A stretch of DNA of 64,000 bases from Pseudomonas marginalis. GTDB taxonomy: Bacteria > Pseudomonadota > Gammaproteobacteria > Pseudomonadales > Pseudomonadaceae. Below are positions 54,931 through 62,645 of this stretch, piece by piece. Under the pieces are notes generated by a model. It was not told where the DNA came from. It saw only the letters and a program-made list of their open reading frames with translations, and made no database searches. The stretch is taken from contig NZ_FNSU01000003.1 of the NCBI RefSeq assembly GCF_900105325.1, positions 2,170,001-2,234,000 on the forward strand, written 5' to 3'. Position numbers and translations under genes: made by a program. Every line of letters starts with the position of its first letter. Within the stretch, counting starts at the first letter, position 1.

Positions 54931-55785
54931 ATGAAACAGATGCCCTTCGTCGAGGCCAAGCCTGTTGCCGACAAAAAGCTGGCTTTGTTTGCACCCGTGT
55001 CAGCGCCATGGCGTTCAAGCGCAAGCCCGATGCACCTGCACGATTTTGCTGCCTGTCGGAATGTCGAATCAGGCGCGGTTTTTATTATCGCTTCCGGCCT
55101 GTCAGCCAAATCATTCCCCCTCGAAAAGTTTGCGCACGTGCCCATGATCACCATGAATGGCGCCATTTCGATGTTTATGAACACCGATATCAAGCCGAGT
55201 TTTTACGCTTGCACGGACAGAAGCTTTTCCAAACAGCAGCCGGATTTATTCAATTACGCCATGGCTGTCAGCCAAAGGGTCGCGCTATGGGAAGACCACG
55301 CGCAATCCTCCCATGCTCGTCCAACCGGGCAGCTCTACCCGCTGTCCAAGGCTCCAAAACCGTCGTGGATCGATGTGGCGCTCGGAAGATCAAAAGAGCT
55401 GGTTACTGATCACTCCTTGATCGCCTTTCGGAAACGGTCCATCGGGTTCAGCAAGGACATGAGCCAGGGCTTTTTTGACGCCCGAACCGTGGCCTACCTG
55501 GCCATCCAGCTGGCATTCCACGTCGGGTTCTCCAAGGTTTTCCTGGTGGGCGTCGACCTGGACGAAAAGTCGGGGAGGTTTTACGAAACGAAAAACTCCA
55601 CAAACTCCCCCTGCGGGCTCGACCAACACTATTACACCCGCATACTGCCGTCGTTCGAGTTGATGTCCAAAAAGGTCATGGGGGATGACTTCATGGTTTA
55701 CAACTTATCCGATATTTCGAAGATTCCGGCGAGTGTGATTCCGCGTATCAGCGTCGCTCAAGTGGAAGCGATGCTCCACCAGTAG
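54931..55785 (+). CDS. DUF115/GT42-like protein, possibly lipopolysaccharide biosynthesis
   Basis: About 284 residues from ATG 54931; a GTG at 54898 in the same frame is an alternative and neither has a strong ribosome site. The Rossmann-like pattern GAVFIIASGLSAKSFP, then PMITMNGAISMFMNTDIKPS and VGFSKVFLVGVDLD resembles MptE-like/DUF115 proteins and CAZy GT42 sialyltransferases, which use this phrase near the nucleotide site. From that resemblance it could modify lipopolysaccharide core. No signal peptide, so cytoplasmic. The gene stands alone, with lower GC than its neighbours. Confidence 0.6.
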   Translation: MKQMPFVEAKPVADKKLALFAPVSAPWRSSASPMHLHDFAACRNVESGAVFIIASGLSAKSFPLEKFAHVPMITMNGAISMFMNTDIKPSFYACTDRSFSKQQPDLFNYAMAVSQRVALWEDHAQSSHARPTGQLYPLSKAPKPSWIDVALGRSKELVTDHSLIAFRKRSIGFSKDMSQGFFDARTVAYLAIQLAFHVGFSKVFLVGVDLDEKSGRFYETKNSTNSPCGLDQHYYTRILPSFELMSKKVMGDDFMVYNLSDISKIPASVIPRISVAQVEAMLHQ

Positions 55786-56221
55786 ACACACAGTCGGCCT
55801 GGAGGCCTTCGCCAACTCCCTGCACTACACACATTGGGTGTCGGCAGTTGAGGGCCCTTCTCAAAAAATCCGAATATCAGCCCGGATACTTCAGTCTTTT
55901 TTAGCAGGAGATTGAAGGAGTTATCTGGATTGGGTTCCACGGCCAGCGAGAAGAATGGCGGGGGCCTTCTGTTGCATAGTGAGCACTATGCCCTGGGCCA
56001 TTTGGGGCTTACGCTGAAGCGTATGCGCTGATCGTACTTCAGATCTGCCTATGCTCAATGAACCTGTGTGGGTTTAAAAAGAATTTTCAGAATCAGCAGA
56101 CGCAACTCATCCAGGACCTTGATGGCCTGAAGCTTTCAGTGCATTGGCTGGATCCAAGCGTGGGGCGGTGACGATCTTGAGGAGGAAGTTGGGATGATCC
56201 CCCGCAAAAGTCCCTATGCGT
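55786..56221. other. Intergenic stretch with no recognised gene
   Basis: About 435 bases between the DUF115-like gene and the tRNA terminator. The composition is mixed and a few short frames exist, none with a plausible start or family. It is chromosomal sequence just outside the integrated element and may hold decayed remains of former insertions at this tRNA site. Confidence 0.4.
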
Positions 56222-56250
56222 AAAAAAGCCGAACTGGCTGGAGTTCGGCT
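56222..56250 (-). terminator. Rho-independent terminator of the tRNA-Pro locus
   Basis: On the minus strand AGCCGAAC-TCCAGCCA-GTTCGGCT forms an 8-base-pair stem followed by TTTTTT. It lies 16 bases past the CCA end of the tRNA-Pro fragment, so it is the native tRNA terminator left on the chromosomal side of the element. Confidence 0.85.
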
Positions 56251-56266
56251 AAGTCACTGAAAAATA

Positions 56267-56313
56267 TGGTCGGGACGGAGTGATTCGAACACTCGACCCC
56301 TAGCACCCCATGC
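56267..56313 (-). other. att site: 3' fragment of tRNA-Pro(GGG)
   Basis: On the minus strand positions 56313 to 56267 read as the anticodon arm 3' side (GCATGGGGTGCTAG), T arm (GGTCGAGTGTTCGAATCACT) and acceptor end CCGTCCCGACCA of tRNA-Pro with anticodon GGG. The 5' half of the tRNA is absent: beyond 56313 the sequence no longer pairs. This is the duplication left when an element integrates into the 3' end of a tRNA gene, so the intact tRNA should be at the far end. Confidence 0.85.
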
Positions 56314-56520
56314 TTGGGGCTGTAGCCACCTAAGCACCTGTTTTAAATGGATAACAGGGCATTCCAGCAGGGGCAAAGAATCTGCTTTTTTGTGCTTATG
56401 CAAACGGGGAGATGCATCCTGCAGAGGAGGTTTTGCGCAAGATGATAACTTGAGCGCAAACTATCCGGTGGACAGTGGTGTGTCACATGGCTAGCATGAA
56501 AAAAACTAAGAAGGGACTCG

Positions 56521-57078
56521 ATGATGCATTGGATGAACGTGATGCAGATCACCTCTAAAAAATACCAATGCGGCTTCTGCAGCAATATGGTAGCCAGTTC
56601 ATTGGGCTATTTTTCTGGGCAAAACCAATTCATCTACATATGCACTCACTGCTTCAATCCAACTTACTGGGGAAACGATGCGCCCCAGTTTCCGGGATTG
56701 CTTCCTGGCAGTCCGGTGGCAAACCTGCCAGAGAGTATTGAGGCCTTGTATAACGAAGCGAGGCAGTGTGCTGCAGCCGGCGCCTTTACCGGGGCAGTGC
56801 TTCTCTGCCGAAAGCTCCTGATGAATATTGGGGTTGCCCAGGGCGCACCAGAGGGCGAGCCTTTCATTTCATACGTGAATTATTTGGCGAATGCAGGGTT
56901 TATTCCTCCAAACGGACGTGGATGGGTTGACCACATACGGAAGAAAGGGAACGAAGCAACTCACGAAATAGCACTTATGAGCGGAGGTGATGCTGTAGAT
57001 CTCATATCCTTTGCAGAGATGCTCATGAAGTTTATCTATGAATTCCCGAGCAAAATCCCGGCCCCCTCCCCTGGATAG
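56521..57078 (+). CDS. Zinc-finger plus DUF4145-domain protein
   Basis: A 185-residue protein. Residues about 17-46 hold a four-cysteine zinc-binding pattern (CGFC ... CTHC). Residues about 75-175 fit DUF4145: AVLLCRKLLMNIGV, then INGRGWVDHIRKKGNEATHE with the conserved W, R, GN and H. DUF4145 appears in proteins tied to restriction and other defence genes, but its biochemistry is unknown. Several ATGs compete; the first (56521) has AAGGG 6 bases upstream. First cargo gene inside the att site. Confidence 0.7.
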   Translation: MMHWMNVMQITSKKYQCGFCSNMVASSLGYFSGQNQFIYICTHCFNPTYWGNDAPQFPGLLPGSPVANLPESIEALYNEARQCAAAGAFTGAVLLCRKLLMNIGVAQGAPEGEPFISYVNYLANAGFIPPNGRGWVDHIRKKGNEATHEIALMSGGDAVDLISFAEMLMKFIYEFPSKIPAPSPG

Positions 57079-57338
57079 ACCACCACCATGTCAAGGTTGC
57101 TACCGACCCGGCATCGGCAATCGAGAACCGCATGCTCGCCGATGATGCAGCAGGTTTTTAATCTGTGGCGCGCCACGTTTCCAACGTCGTAGGAGCTTGG
57201 CGTGGAATTCACACCTGTTTCCAATCCCAAGTTTTAAGCTGTACGTAATTCTCCCGAATATCTCCCCGGGTAGTACCTCTGGATATGCCAAGTATGTTGG
57301 GATAGCATCGAGCTATCACTACCTACGGAGAATCGTCA
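57079..57338. other. Intergenic gap within the island
   Basis: About 260 bases without a supported gene. It includes a GC-rich stretch (CGGCATCGGCAATCGAGAAC) and probably the promoter of the next gene near 57250-57330, but I could not assign a box. Confidence 0.35.
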
Positions 57339-57791
57339 ATGGGCGCCAAGGAAGACTTAATAGCTAAGCTGAAAAATAAGGTAGTCGAGGAAATGAATGA
57401 GGCACAGCTGGCTGGCGAGCAGCATCTGCTGTTCGCAACTCGCCTTCCAGCACTTTACGCCTCTCTGGAGTCTGCTCTCGACGGAATACCAAACCTAGCG
57501 ATAACACGTGAAAAAATCAGCACCGATATGGATGCGTCTTATGACAGTCTCGTGATTAGATTTATCGGTAAGGCAGTCAGGCTAGATCCTTGCCAACGAG
57601 GCCAAGACTACGGACTACTCGCAAAGAATTTGCATATCGTCGACATTTTCTTCACCCCCGATGAGGATGGTAGCTGGGTAGCTATGCCGAGGATGGAGCG
57701 CCGAACTCTTCTGACAGGAGACAGTGTCATTGAGCGTCTGTCCGCCTTGGTCGATGAGGACGACGATCCGTCTATCAAGCGCTGGGATTAA
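57339..57791 (+). CDS. Island protein of unknown function
   Basis: A 150-residue soluble protein with GGAGA 9 bases ahead of the ATG. The N-terminal 55 residues are helical and charged (AKEDLIAKLKNKVVEEMNEA); the rest looks alpha/beta (LHIVDIFFTPDEDGSWVAMP) and the C-terminus is acidic (VDEDDDPSIK). No signal peptide, membrane helix or familiar motif. Codon use and GC are lower than the chromosome. Unknown. Confidence 0.6.
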   Translation: MGAKEDLIAKLKNKVVEEMNEAQLAGEQHLLFATRLPALYASLESALDGIPNLAITREKISTDMDASYDSLVIRFIGKAVRLDPCQRGQDYGLLAKNLHIVDIFFTPDEDGSWVAMPRMERRTLLTGDSVIERLSALVDEDDDPSIKRWD

Positions 57792-58137
57792 ACTATTGAT
57801 CATCCCGGAAGCCTCCCGGTATCGCCTATTCTGTTCTTCTTACACGAATTGATGTCGTGCTAACTTTTCCGACTGGGAATGTAGGTCGGCCCGTAACAGC
57901 CACGACCTCAAGGCTATAGCGTTCAACCTTGAGCAGTCCTGTGTCGACCAGGGAAGCTTGCGGAAAAGCTCAGAGATGCCGACGCCATAGCCCTGATGGG
58001 ATTGGTGGGTATGCGGATGAGGTGAAGGCGGGGCAGCTAAATCGAAGCAAGCCTGAGTAAGCGCTTGGTTTGGCGCGGCGGGATGCTGTAAAAATTTGCG
58101 CGACATTGGGTGCGCGCGGCACAAGGATTGAATTCAA
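57792..58137. other. Intergenic stretch in the island
   Basis: About 345 bases. A short hairpin, CCGG-AAGCCT-CCGG, lies just past the previous stop (about 57805-57820). A minus-strand frame across 57840-58124 is rich in His, Pro and Ser and lacks a ribosome site; I do not accept it. Otherwise I see nothing. Confidence 0.35.
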
Positions 58138-58425
58138 ATGAGCGCTGACGGGATACGGAAAAAGCGAAGGATCAACCTTGAAAAGGTTGAGGAGTTCTTC
58201 ACGTCTATTGGGGCTTCAGCTGAATGCCCAATTTGCTCAAATGCGGTATGGCAAGCACCAAATTCTGAATCAATCGGCGGCAATGCTGTGCCGTGGGGAA
58301 CTGGATCTGGTGACATGTTCGCCACAGGATTGCCAGTACTCGTCATGATTTGCACCAAATGTAAATTTGTGAGGCAGCACTCCCTACTAAATGACGACAT
58401 CCCGGGCGCGCTTGAGGAGTTCTAA
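58138..58425 (+). CDS. Small zinc-ribbon-like protein
   Basis: A 95-residue protein with two Cys pairs, CPIC near 30-33 and CTKC near 72-75, typical of a zinc ribbon, flanked by a basic N-terminus (IRKKRRINLEKVEEFF). AAGGA lies about 10 bases ahead of the ATG. Its TAA overlaps the next gene's ATG (TAATG), so the pair is translationally coupled and the products probably act together. Family unknown. Confidence 0.62.
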   Translation: MSADGIRKKRRINLEKVEEFFTSIGASAECPICSNAVWQAPNSESIGGNAVPWGTGSGDMFATGLPVLVMICTKCKFVRQHSLLNDDIPGALEEF

Positions 58426-59069
58426 TGCTCAAGTCAGTAGATCTAGGCCCACTTGGCTCAGAAGAATTCAGAGGTACTGCCGGGCTCGGTAGAGGGCCAG
58501 ATACTTTGGATTGGGCGACCTTATCCGGCTTGACAGATCTTGACACAAGCCCCACAAAACTAAAAAAATCGATATTCACATTTGATCGAATCGCTCCTCC
58601 ACCGGCGGCTCCGGTGGTGGGGGCTAATGACGAGATTTATAATTCGGTCCATACTCAGAGCATGAACGACATTACTCGCGAAGAATTCAACGCAAAGCTC
58701 GAGACCATAGAGGCCAAAATGGATGCTCGAGTGGAGTCTGTTTCTGCGAAAATTGAAGGTTTTCTGGCTGCTCAGGCTGAGCGGGATAAGCGCCTTGACG
58801 GAGTTCTCGCGCAAATTGGCAAGGACAACGGGGAGACAAAGGCCGGCATCAGTTCTATGAAAACCACGCTGATCGTCGCGGCAGTCTCGACTGTGATTGC
58901 GATCGTGCTTGGCGTGGCAGGCTTCAATACGGCTCTCACATCGAATATGTTGAGTGCCTTTCAGTTAGGCAAAAGTGAGTCTACAGCGACTGTCGAAAAG
59001 ATTATTCTTGGAGAGAGCAAAAGCTCTCCGGCGGCGACCTCGCCGCCCGCAGTTAAATCTGGATCGTAA
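58425..59069 (+). CDS. Coiled-coil, single-pass membrane protein coupled to the zinc-ribbon gene
   Basis: A 214-residue protein. Residues 1-80 are polar and Pro/Gly-rich, about 82-135 form a predicted coiled coil (REEFNAKLETIEAKMDARVE), about 147-167 a membrane helix (TTLIVAAVSTVIAIVLGVAG), and the tail is Ser/Pro-rich. The coiled-coil plus helix layout occurs in phage and island proteins with no known function. Starts in the overlap TAATG with the upstream gene; a terminator follows at 59074. Confidence 0.62.
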   Translation: MLKSVDLGPLGSEEFRGTAGLGRGPDTLDWATLSGLTDLDTSPTKLKKSIFTFDRIAPPPAAPVVGANDEIYNSVHTQSMNDITREEFNAKLETIEAKMDARVESVSAKIEGFLAAQAERDKRLDGVLAQIGKDNGETKAGISSMKTTLIVAAVSTVIAIVLGVAGFNTALTSNMLSAFQLGKSESTATVEKIILGESKSSPAATSPPAVKSGS

Positions 59070-59073
59070 AACA

Positions 59074-59096
59074 GCCCGGCCCAGCGCCGGGCTTCT
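59074..59096 (+). terminator. Rho-independent terminator after the zinc-ribbon/coiled-coil pair
   Basis: GCCCGGC-CCAGC-GCCGGGC is a 7-base-pair GC stem with a 5-base loop followed by TTCTTGT. It lies 4 bases past the stop of the coiled-coil gene and between convergent genes. Confidence 0.75.
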
Positions 59097-59104
59097 TGTA
59101 TCTA

Positions 59105-59704
59105 TCACCCTACCGGTATGAAGCCGACAATGGAAAAGCTTCCCATCATTTTATAAATAAACCAGCACGCCAACGCATAGAGTCCGTACGAAGAGACAAC
59201 CAATGTCAGTGATATGTACCTCAAAATGTCTCCGGCACGATCTTCTTTGCAATTATGTGGCTTGCCCAAGCCGTCGTGATAGAGCCCCTGAGACAGGTAT
59301 GTTGCGCCGCTAGCAAGCACCACCAAAAGCACACCGATAGCTAATACAAAAATAGTCAGCCCCAATAGCTCCAGCCCTTCAGGCTTTAGCGACTTCCAGG
59401 CAGAACTGGCGAATGCGAGGAGTGCCGCTGCTGCCCCTCCCCCCACAAGCAGGCTGGCTTTAAGCGCTGCCTGACCAGAGTCAATAACGGTTCTGAACAT
59501 CGCCTGCCGGTCCTGAAAAGCATGATCGTTAGCCTGCCTCTGGAACTCGTTATTCGCTTCAGTAAGCGGAGAAAGCTTTTCGACGCGCTCACGCAGCGCG
59601 ACCATGTACATCTCAAGGCTTTCGATGGAGACGTCTTTGAGACCTCGGCTTTTCGCGGATTCGACTTGAACGGCAAGCGCGTCAATAACCTCGTTAGGTT
59701 CCAT
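59105..59704 (-). CDS. Three-helix membrane protein of unknown function
   Basis: A 199-residue protein. Residues 1-80 are soluble and helical (IESLEMYMVALRERVEKLSP); membrane helices near 82-102, 111-138 and 163-185. A single-gene unit on the opposite strand to its neighbours, convergent with the coiled-coil gene. No domain is recognised. Its isolated, opposite orientation within an island is common for cargo genes. Confidence 0.62.
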   Translation of the reverse strand: MEPNEVIDALAVQVESAKSRGLKDVSIESLEMYMVALRERVEKLSPLTEANNEFQRQANDHAFQDRQAMFRTVIDSGQAALKASLLVGGGAAAALLAFASSAWKSLKPEGLELLGLTIFVLAIGVLLVVLASGATYLSQGLYHDGLGKPHNCKEDRAGDILRYISLTLVVSSYGLYALACWFIYKMMGSFSIVGFIPVG

Positions 59705-59909
59705 CTCTCATACTCTGGATAAAAAGGCATTCTACCGCCTTGATGCCCAGCCAATAGTAGCTGTACGCCGCGATTGGTAAAGTGCGGGCTCAATTACGGG
59801 AGGGGTGTCCGTCCCCATAGCGATCTCCCGTGTATGCTATAGACTCAAATGATGGCTCATAGCCATATATCTAACAAAATCTCTGGCTTCGACCTATGAA
59901 AGGAAAATC

Positions 59910-60287
59910 ATGAAATTTTTTTTGCTAATTCCGGCGCTGTTTTCATTTGCGGTATCGGCAGCTGAGACACCTACACCGCCGGGACCAAATCCCATGCAAT
60001 TTACCGGGCGTTTTTTTACTCTTGCAGCAAACGACCCACTGGGACAGATTAAACCCCCTGCAAAAATTGGATACACCGCATTGGTTCTTGATGAGCAGAT
60101 AACAGTTAGAACCGATATCGGAAATTTGGTCACTACAGATCGTGTGCAGTTCACGTTAGATGAAGGAGATAGCTTGCCGAATGGAGCAAAAGTGAAGCTT
60201 GAGTGTGGCTTCGTTATGGGAGCAGAGACTCAACACCACTTCGAGCCGCTGTTTTGTGGCCAAAGCAAGTTGACCGTGTTGCGATAG
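59910..60287 (+). CDS. Secreted or periplasmic small protein, DUF4431-like
   Basis: A 125-residue protein with signal peptide to about residue 17 (FAVSAA) and AAGGAAAATC ahead of the ATG. The mature part (GYTALVLDEQITVRTDIGNL ... GFVMGAETQHHFEPLFCGQS) resembles the DUF4431 pattern of a beta-rich exported domain ending with paired histidines; the assignment is tentative. Two cysteines could form a disulfide. It is a stand-alone cargo gene. Confidence 0.6.
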   Translation: MKFFLLIPALFSFAVSAAETPTPPGPNPMQFTGRFFTLAANDPLGQIKPPAKIGYTALVLDEQITVRTDIGNLVTTDRVQFTLDEGDSLPNGAKVKLECGFVMGAETQHHFEPLFCGQSKLTVLR

Positions 60288-60443
60288 AAGCAGTTATACC
60301 TCCTCATCCCTCATACATCCGCTGAAATGATCAGTTCTATGGGGCGCTCGGCGAGAACGCCGGGCACATCAAACAGGGCTTGGCGCGCATCAAGCAGAAT
60401 GGAAAGATGTAGCCTTGTCAGATATCGCGCCTGGAGAACCCCG

Positions 60444-60641
60444 ATGTTTTTAACGAAGGAAGAGGTGGCAGAGCTCACTGGCTATCAAAAGCCGAGCGCT
60501 CAAGTCAGATGGTTACAGGAGCAACAATTCGGATTTGTCGTGGGAGGTGACGGCATCCCAAAAGTGCTAAGCCAAGTCGTAATCAGTCGCCTGGGAGGTC
60601 AGCCGGCTCAGAAAAAAAGCCCTGAGCTCCGACTAAAATAA
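60444..60641 (+). CDS. DUF4224-family small phage/island protein
   Basis: A 65-residue protein from ATG 60444 (TGGAGAACCCC just upstream). The sequence MFLTKEEVAELTGYQKPSAQ with RWLQEQQFGF and GGDGIPKVL is the standard wording of DUF4224 proteins found near integrases in phages and islands; it resembles a small winged-helix recombination directionality protein. The frame continues upstream but without support. Confidence 0.8.
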   Translation: MFLTKEEVAELTGYQKPSAQVRWLQEQQFGFVVGGDGIPKVLSQVVISRLGGQPAQKKSPELRLK

Positions 60642-60672
60642 CGGCCGACATTAGACTATGGCAGGTGAACTC

Positions 60673-60912
60673 ATGACCAAATTGACTCTCGCAGAATGGG
60701 CTGCTGACCACTTTAAAACGCCGCCTAGCCCGAATACCCTGCGCAAATGGGCCCGCGAAGGCCGCATTACCCCCCAACCTATCAAGCACGGCCGTAATTA
60801 CTACCTAGAGGCGAATTCGCAGTACCTTGAACCCGAGAAGCTTGCGAGAAGAACTACCGGCGGTACTCTCATAGAAAGAATTGAGGCGGATCGACGCAGG
60901 CTCGGATTATGA
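60673..60912 (+). CDS. Excisionase-like DNA-binding protein
   Basis: A 79-residue protein from ATG 60673 (AGGTGAACTC upstream; an ATG 15 bases earlier is possible). The pattern TLAEWAADHFKTPPSPNTLR KWAREGRITPQPIKHGRNYY is that of lambda-Xis/MerR-like excisionases, with the winged-helix basic tail. It overlaps the next gene by 4 bases. Confidence 0.75.
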   Translation: MTKLTLAEWAADHFKTPPSPNTLRKWAREGRITPQPIKHGRNYYLEANSQYLEPEKLARRTTGGTLIERIEADRRRLGL

Positions 60913-61139
60913 AAATGCTGTCCCAGATAACAGTGAGATTGCCGAGGCTCATGGAGGTCGGTGAGTATAGAAAGCTGCGGTATGTCGGGAACAAGCCCAG
61001 CCTGCAGCAACTGAAGAAATGGATTGAAGAGGGCGAGATCATCGGTGAGATCACGGGAGGGATGTACTTTGTAGACGTACAGGCGGCGATATTGGGTTCG
61101 AACGATCCGCTGCTCGCACAGATGCTCAAAATTGACTGA
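60909..61139 (+). CDS. Small excisionase/AlpA-like DNA-binding protein
   Basis: A 76-residue protein coupled (ATGA) to the preceding excisionase-like gene. The part PSLQQLKKWIEEGEIIGEIT GGMYFVDVQAAI resembles a winged-helix directionality factor. Two such genes in tandem is notable; one may be regulatory. Confidence 0.6.
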   Translation: MKMLSQITVRLPRLMEVGEYRKLRYVGNKPSLQQLKKWIEEGEIIGEITGGMYFVDVQAAILGSNDPLLAQMLKID

Positions 61140-61252
61140 CTGCTTGCCAACCGCTAAGTCATTTCGGAGGTAGCGTTCGTTTTTCCAGCCAATGCTACCA
61201 GCTGGACTAAAGTCTCTTGTGCAGTCCCGCTGGTCATAATCAGGAGAACGTT

Positions 61253-61414
61253 ATGTCGAAGTCGTCAGGCAGTAAGAGCAGTTTGGGATCATCAAGCAAG
61301 GGTAGCGGCAGTGCAGGAGGTGGTTCCAAAACTCCTGCAGTACCTAATCTGCCAAGCACCACGGGTAATCCTTCTGGTGGCGGCAGAGGGAATGCTCCAC
61401 CGAAAGGGAAATAG
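61253..61414 (+). CDS. Short Ser/Gly-rich low-complexity protein
   Basis: A 53-residue protein from ATG 61253 with a good ribosome site (AGGAGAACGTT). More than half the residues are Ser and Gly (SSGSKSSLGSSSKGSGSAGG), with Pro and Lys in the tail. No fold expected. A terminator follows, which supports a real transcript. Function unknown. Confidence 0.5.
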   Translation: MSKSSGSKSSLGSSSKGSGSAGGGSKTPAVPNLPSTTGNPSGGGRGNAPPKGK

Positions 61415-61422
61415 TGTTTAGC

Positions 61423-61452
61423 GGCCATCCACACTCCGTGGCTGGCCTTTTT
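61423..61452 (+). terminator. Rho-independent terminator after the Ser/Gly-rich gene
   Basis: GGCCATCCAC-ACTCC-GTGGCTGGCC forms a 10-base-pair stem with one mismatch, followed by TTTTTAC. It lies 8 bases after the stop at 61414. Confidence 0.75.
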
Positions 61453-61639
61453 ACTTTGAGTGACCAATCTTCGCATTTGCGTGCGCTACGACTGTAACTT
61501 CCTCAACCTGACACTGACCTCCTATGCCAACACCTTTTTTGCCTTGTCCCAAAGCTGAAGGCGATCTTCTAATCCATTGAGCCCGCCATTTATGCGGCGA
61601 GTGATCTTCACGAACTCTCCTCGGTCTGGAGAAAGTGAA

Positions 61640-62353
61640 ATGACCTCAACACAATACGATTCCCGCACCGCCGACAAGTTTGTGGTCCGCCTGCCCGATG
61701 GGCTGCGCGCAGAGATTGAAGCCGTAGCCCAGGCTGATGATCGCAGCATGAACAGCGTCTTCGTGAAGGCTACTCGACAGTATTTGGATGGTCAGAACCG
61801 TCAGCAGATCCTGCTGGATACGCTGGCCAATACTGTTACCACCCCGATCCGAGTGAATTCAAATCCAAGTAATTCAGGCGATCTACCGAGCGGTCTTGTA
61901 CCGCCGGCGATCGGCTCCTACTGGGCAGGCCAGGGCGGGATCTACGGTGGCCGCCGCGAGTACCCGGAAGGCCTGTGCTACGTCATCTTCGCCGTCACGG
62001 ATGTGGGCCGGCACAGCTATGGCGAGCACGGCACCAACGTCGAGGCTACCAGTGGCATCGACGGGCGCGAGAACACCGCAATCCTGATCAATCGCGAAGG
62101 TTCTCACCCAGCCGCCGACGCGGCATCTGCCTACACCCGCGACGGGCACAACGATTTCTATCTGCCCTCCTCTGGCGAACTGCATCACGGCTACCTGTAC
62201 CTGCCTGAATCGTTCGAGAAGGACTGGTACATCAGCAGCACGCAGCGCTCCGCCTACGGCGCCTACTTCATGGACTTTGAAGATGGCTGGCTCAACGACA
62301 ACGTCATGCTCAGCGAGCGGCTCGCGCGCCCTGTCCGCAGATTCCTTCAGTAA
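61640..62353 (+). CDS. Arc-type ribbon-helix-helix protein fused to a DUF1566-like domain
   Basis: A 237-residue protein from ATG 61640 (GGAGAAAGTGA). Residues about 8-55 match Arc-family RHH DNA-binding proteins (DKFVVRLPDGLRAEIEAVAQ ... MNSVFVKATRQYL). After a flexible linker, residues about 100-237 form a second domain (PPAIGSYWAGQGGIYGGRRE ... DGHNDFYLPSSGELHHGYLY, ending LARPVRRFL) resembling DUF1566/Lcl-type, C-type-lectin-like folds. GC rises sharply at about 61890, suggesting the halves have different origins. The job is unknown; it could sense a ligand and repress island genes. Confidence 0.72.
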   Translation: MTSTQYDSRTADKFVVRLPDGLRAEIEAVAQADDRSMNSVFVKATRQYLDGQNRQQILLDTLANTVTTPIRVNSNPSNSGDLPSGLVPPAIGSYWAGQGGIYGGRREYPEGLCYVIFAVTDVGRHSYGEHGTNVEATSGIDGRENTAILINREGSHPAADAASAYTRDGHNDFYLPSSGELHHGYLYLPESFEKDWYISSTQRSAYGAYFMDFEDGWLNDNVMLSERLARPVRRFLQ

Positions 62354-62401
62354 TTCATTCCTTCAATTGCTTCTGCGGCTTCGGCCGCACCGGATATCAG
62401 C

Positions 62402-62467
62402 ATGAAGATCATGATTTTTTTCGCCCAACTACTGATCGTTGGCCTGGCTAGCGCAGGCAAGAGGTAG
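62402..62467 (+). CDS. Possible 21-residue leader-like peptide
   Basis: ATG 62402 to TAG 62465 encodes MKIMIFFAQLLIVGLASAGK-R, a hydrophobic peptide resembling a bare signal or holin-like helix. It has no clear ribosome site and lies 4 bases ahead of the next start. Reported only because of the tight spacing. Confidence 0.25.
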   Translation: MKIMIFFAQLLIVGLASAGKR

Positions 62468-62471
62468 AGCC

Positions 62472-62645
62472 ATGCTCCAGACAATCCAGCTGACGCTAAT
62501 CGTCGTACTGCTCGTAAGGATTCTGGTGGTGTCCGAAGATCCGCCTGATGTAGCCGATTGCGTTCCAGTGATCGAGAAGCAAACCGCCGCAGGCTCAGCG
62601 ACTAGCTCACTGCATATTCAGAATGATGAGAGGTTCCTGCTATGA
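62472..62645 (+). CDS. Small single-pass membrane protein
   Basis: A 57-residue protein from ATG 62472 (GAGGTAGAGCC upstream). An N-terminal helix (MLQTIQLTLIVVLLVRILVV) is followed by a short polar tail. It overlaps the next gene by 4 bases (ATGA). Typical of small phage-type genes; unknown function. Confidence 0.5.
   Translation: MLQTIQLTLIVVLLVRILVVSEDPPDVADCVPVIEKQTAAGSATSSLHIQNDERFLL

Noticed and set aside
57840..58124. 94-residue minus-strand frame in the island
   Set aside because: No ribosome site, odd composition (His, Pro, Ser), no start context; treated as chance.
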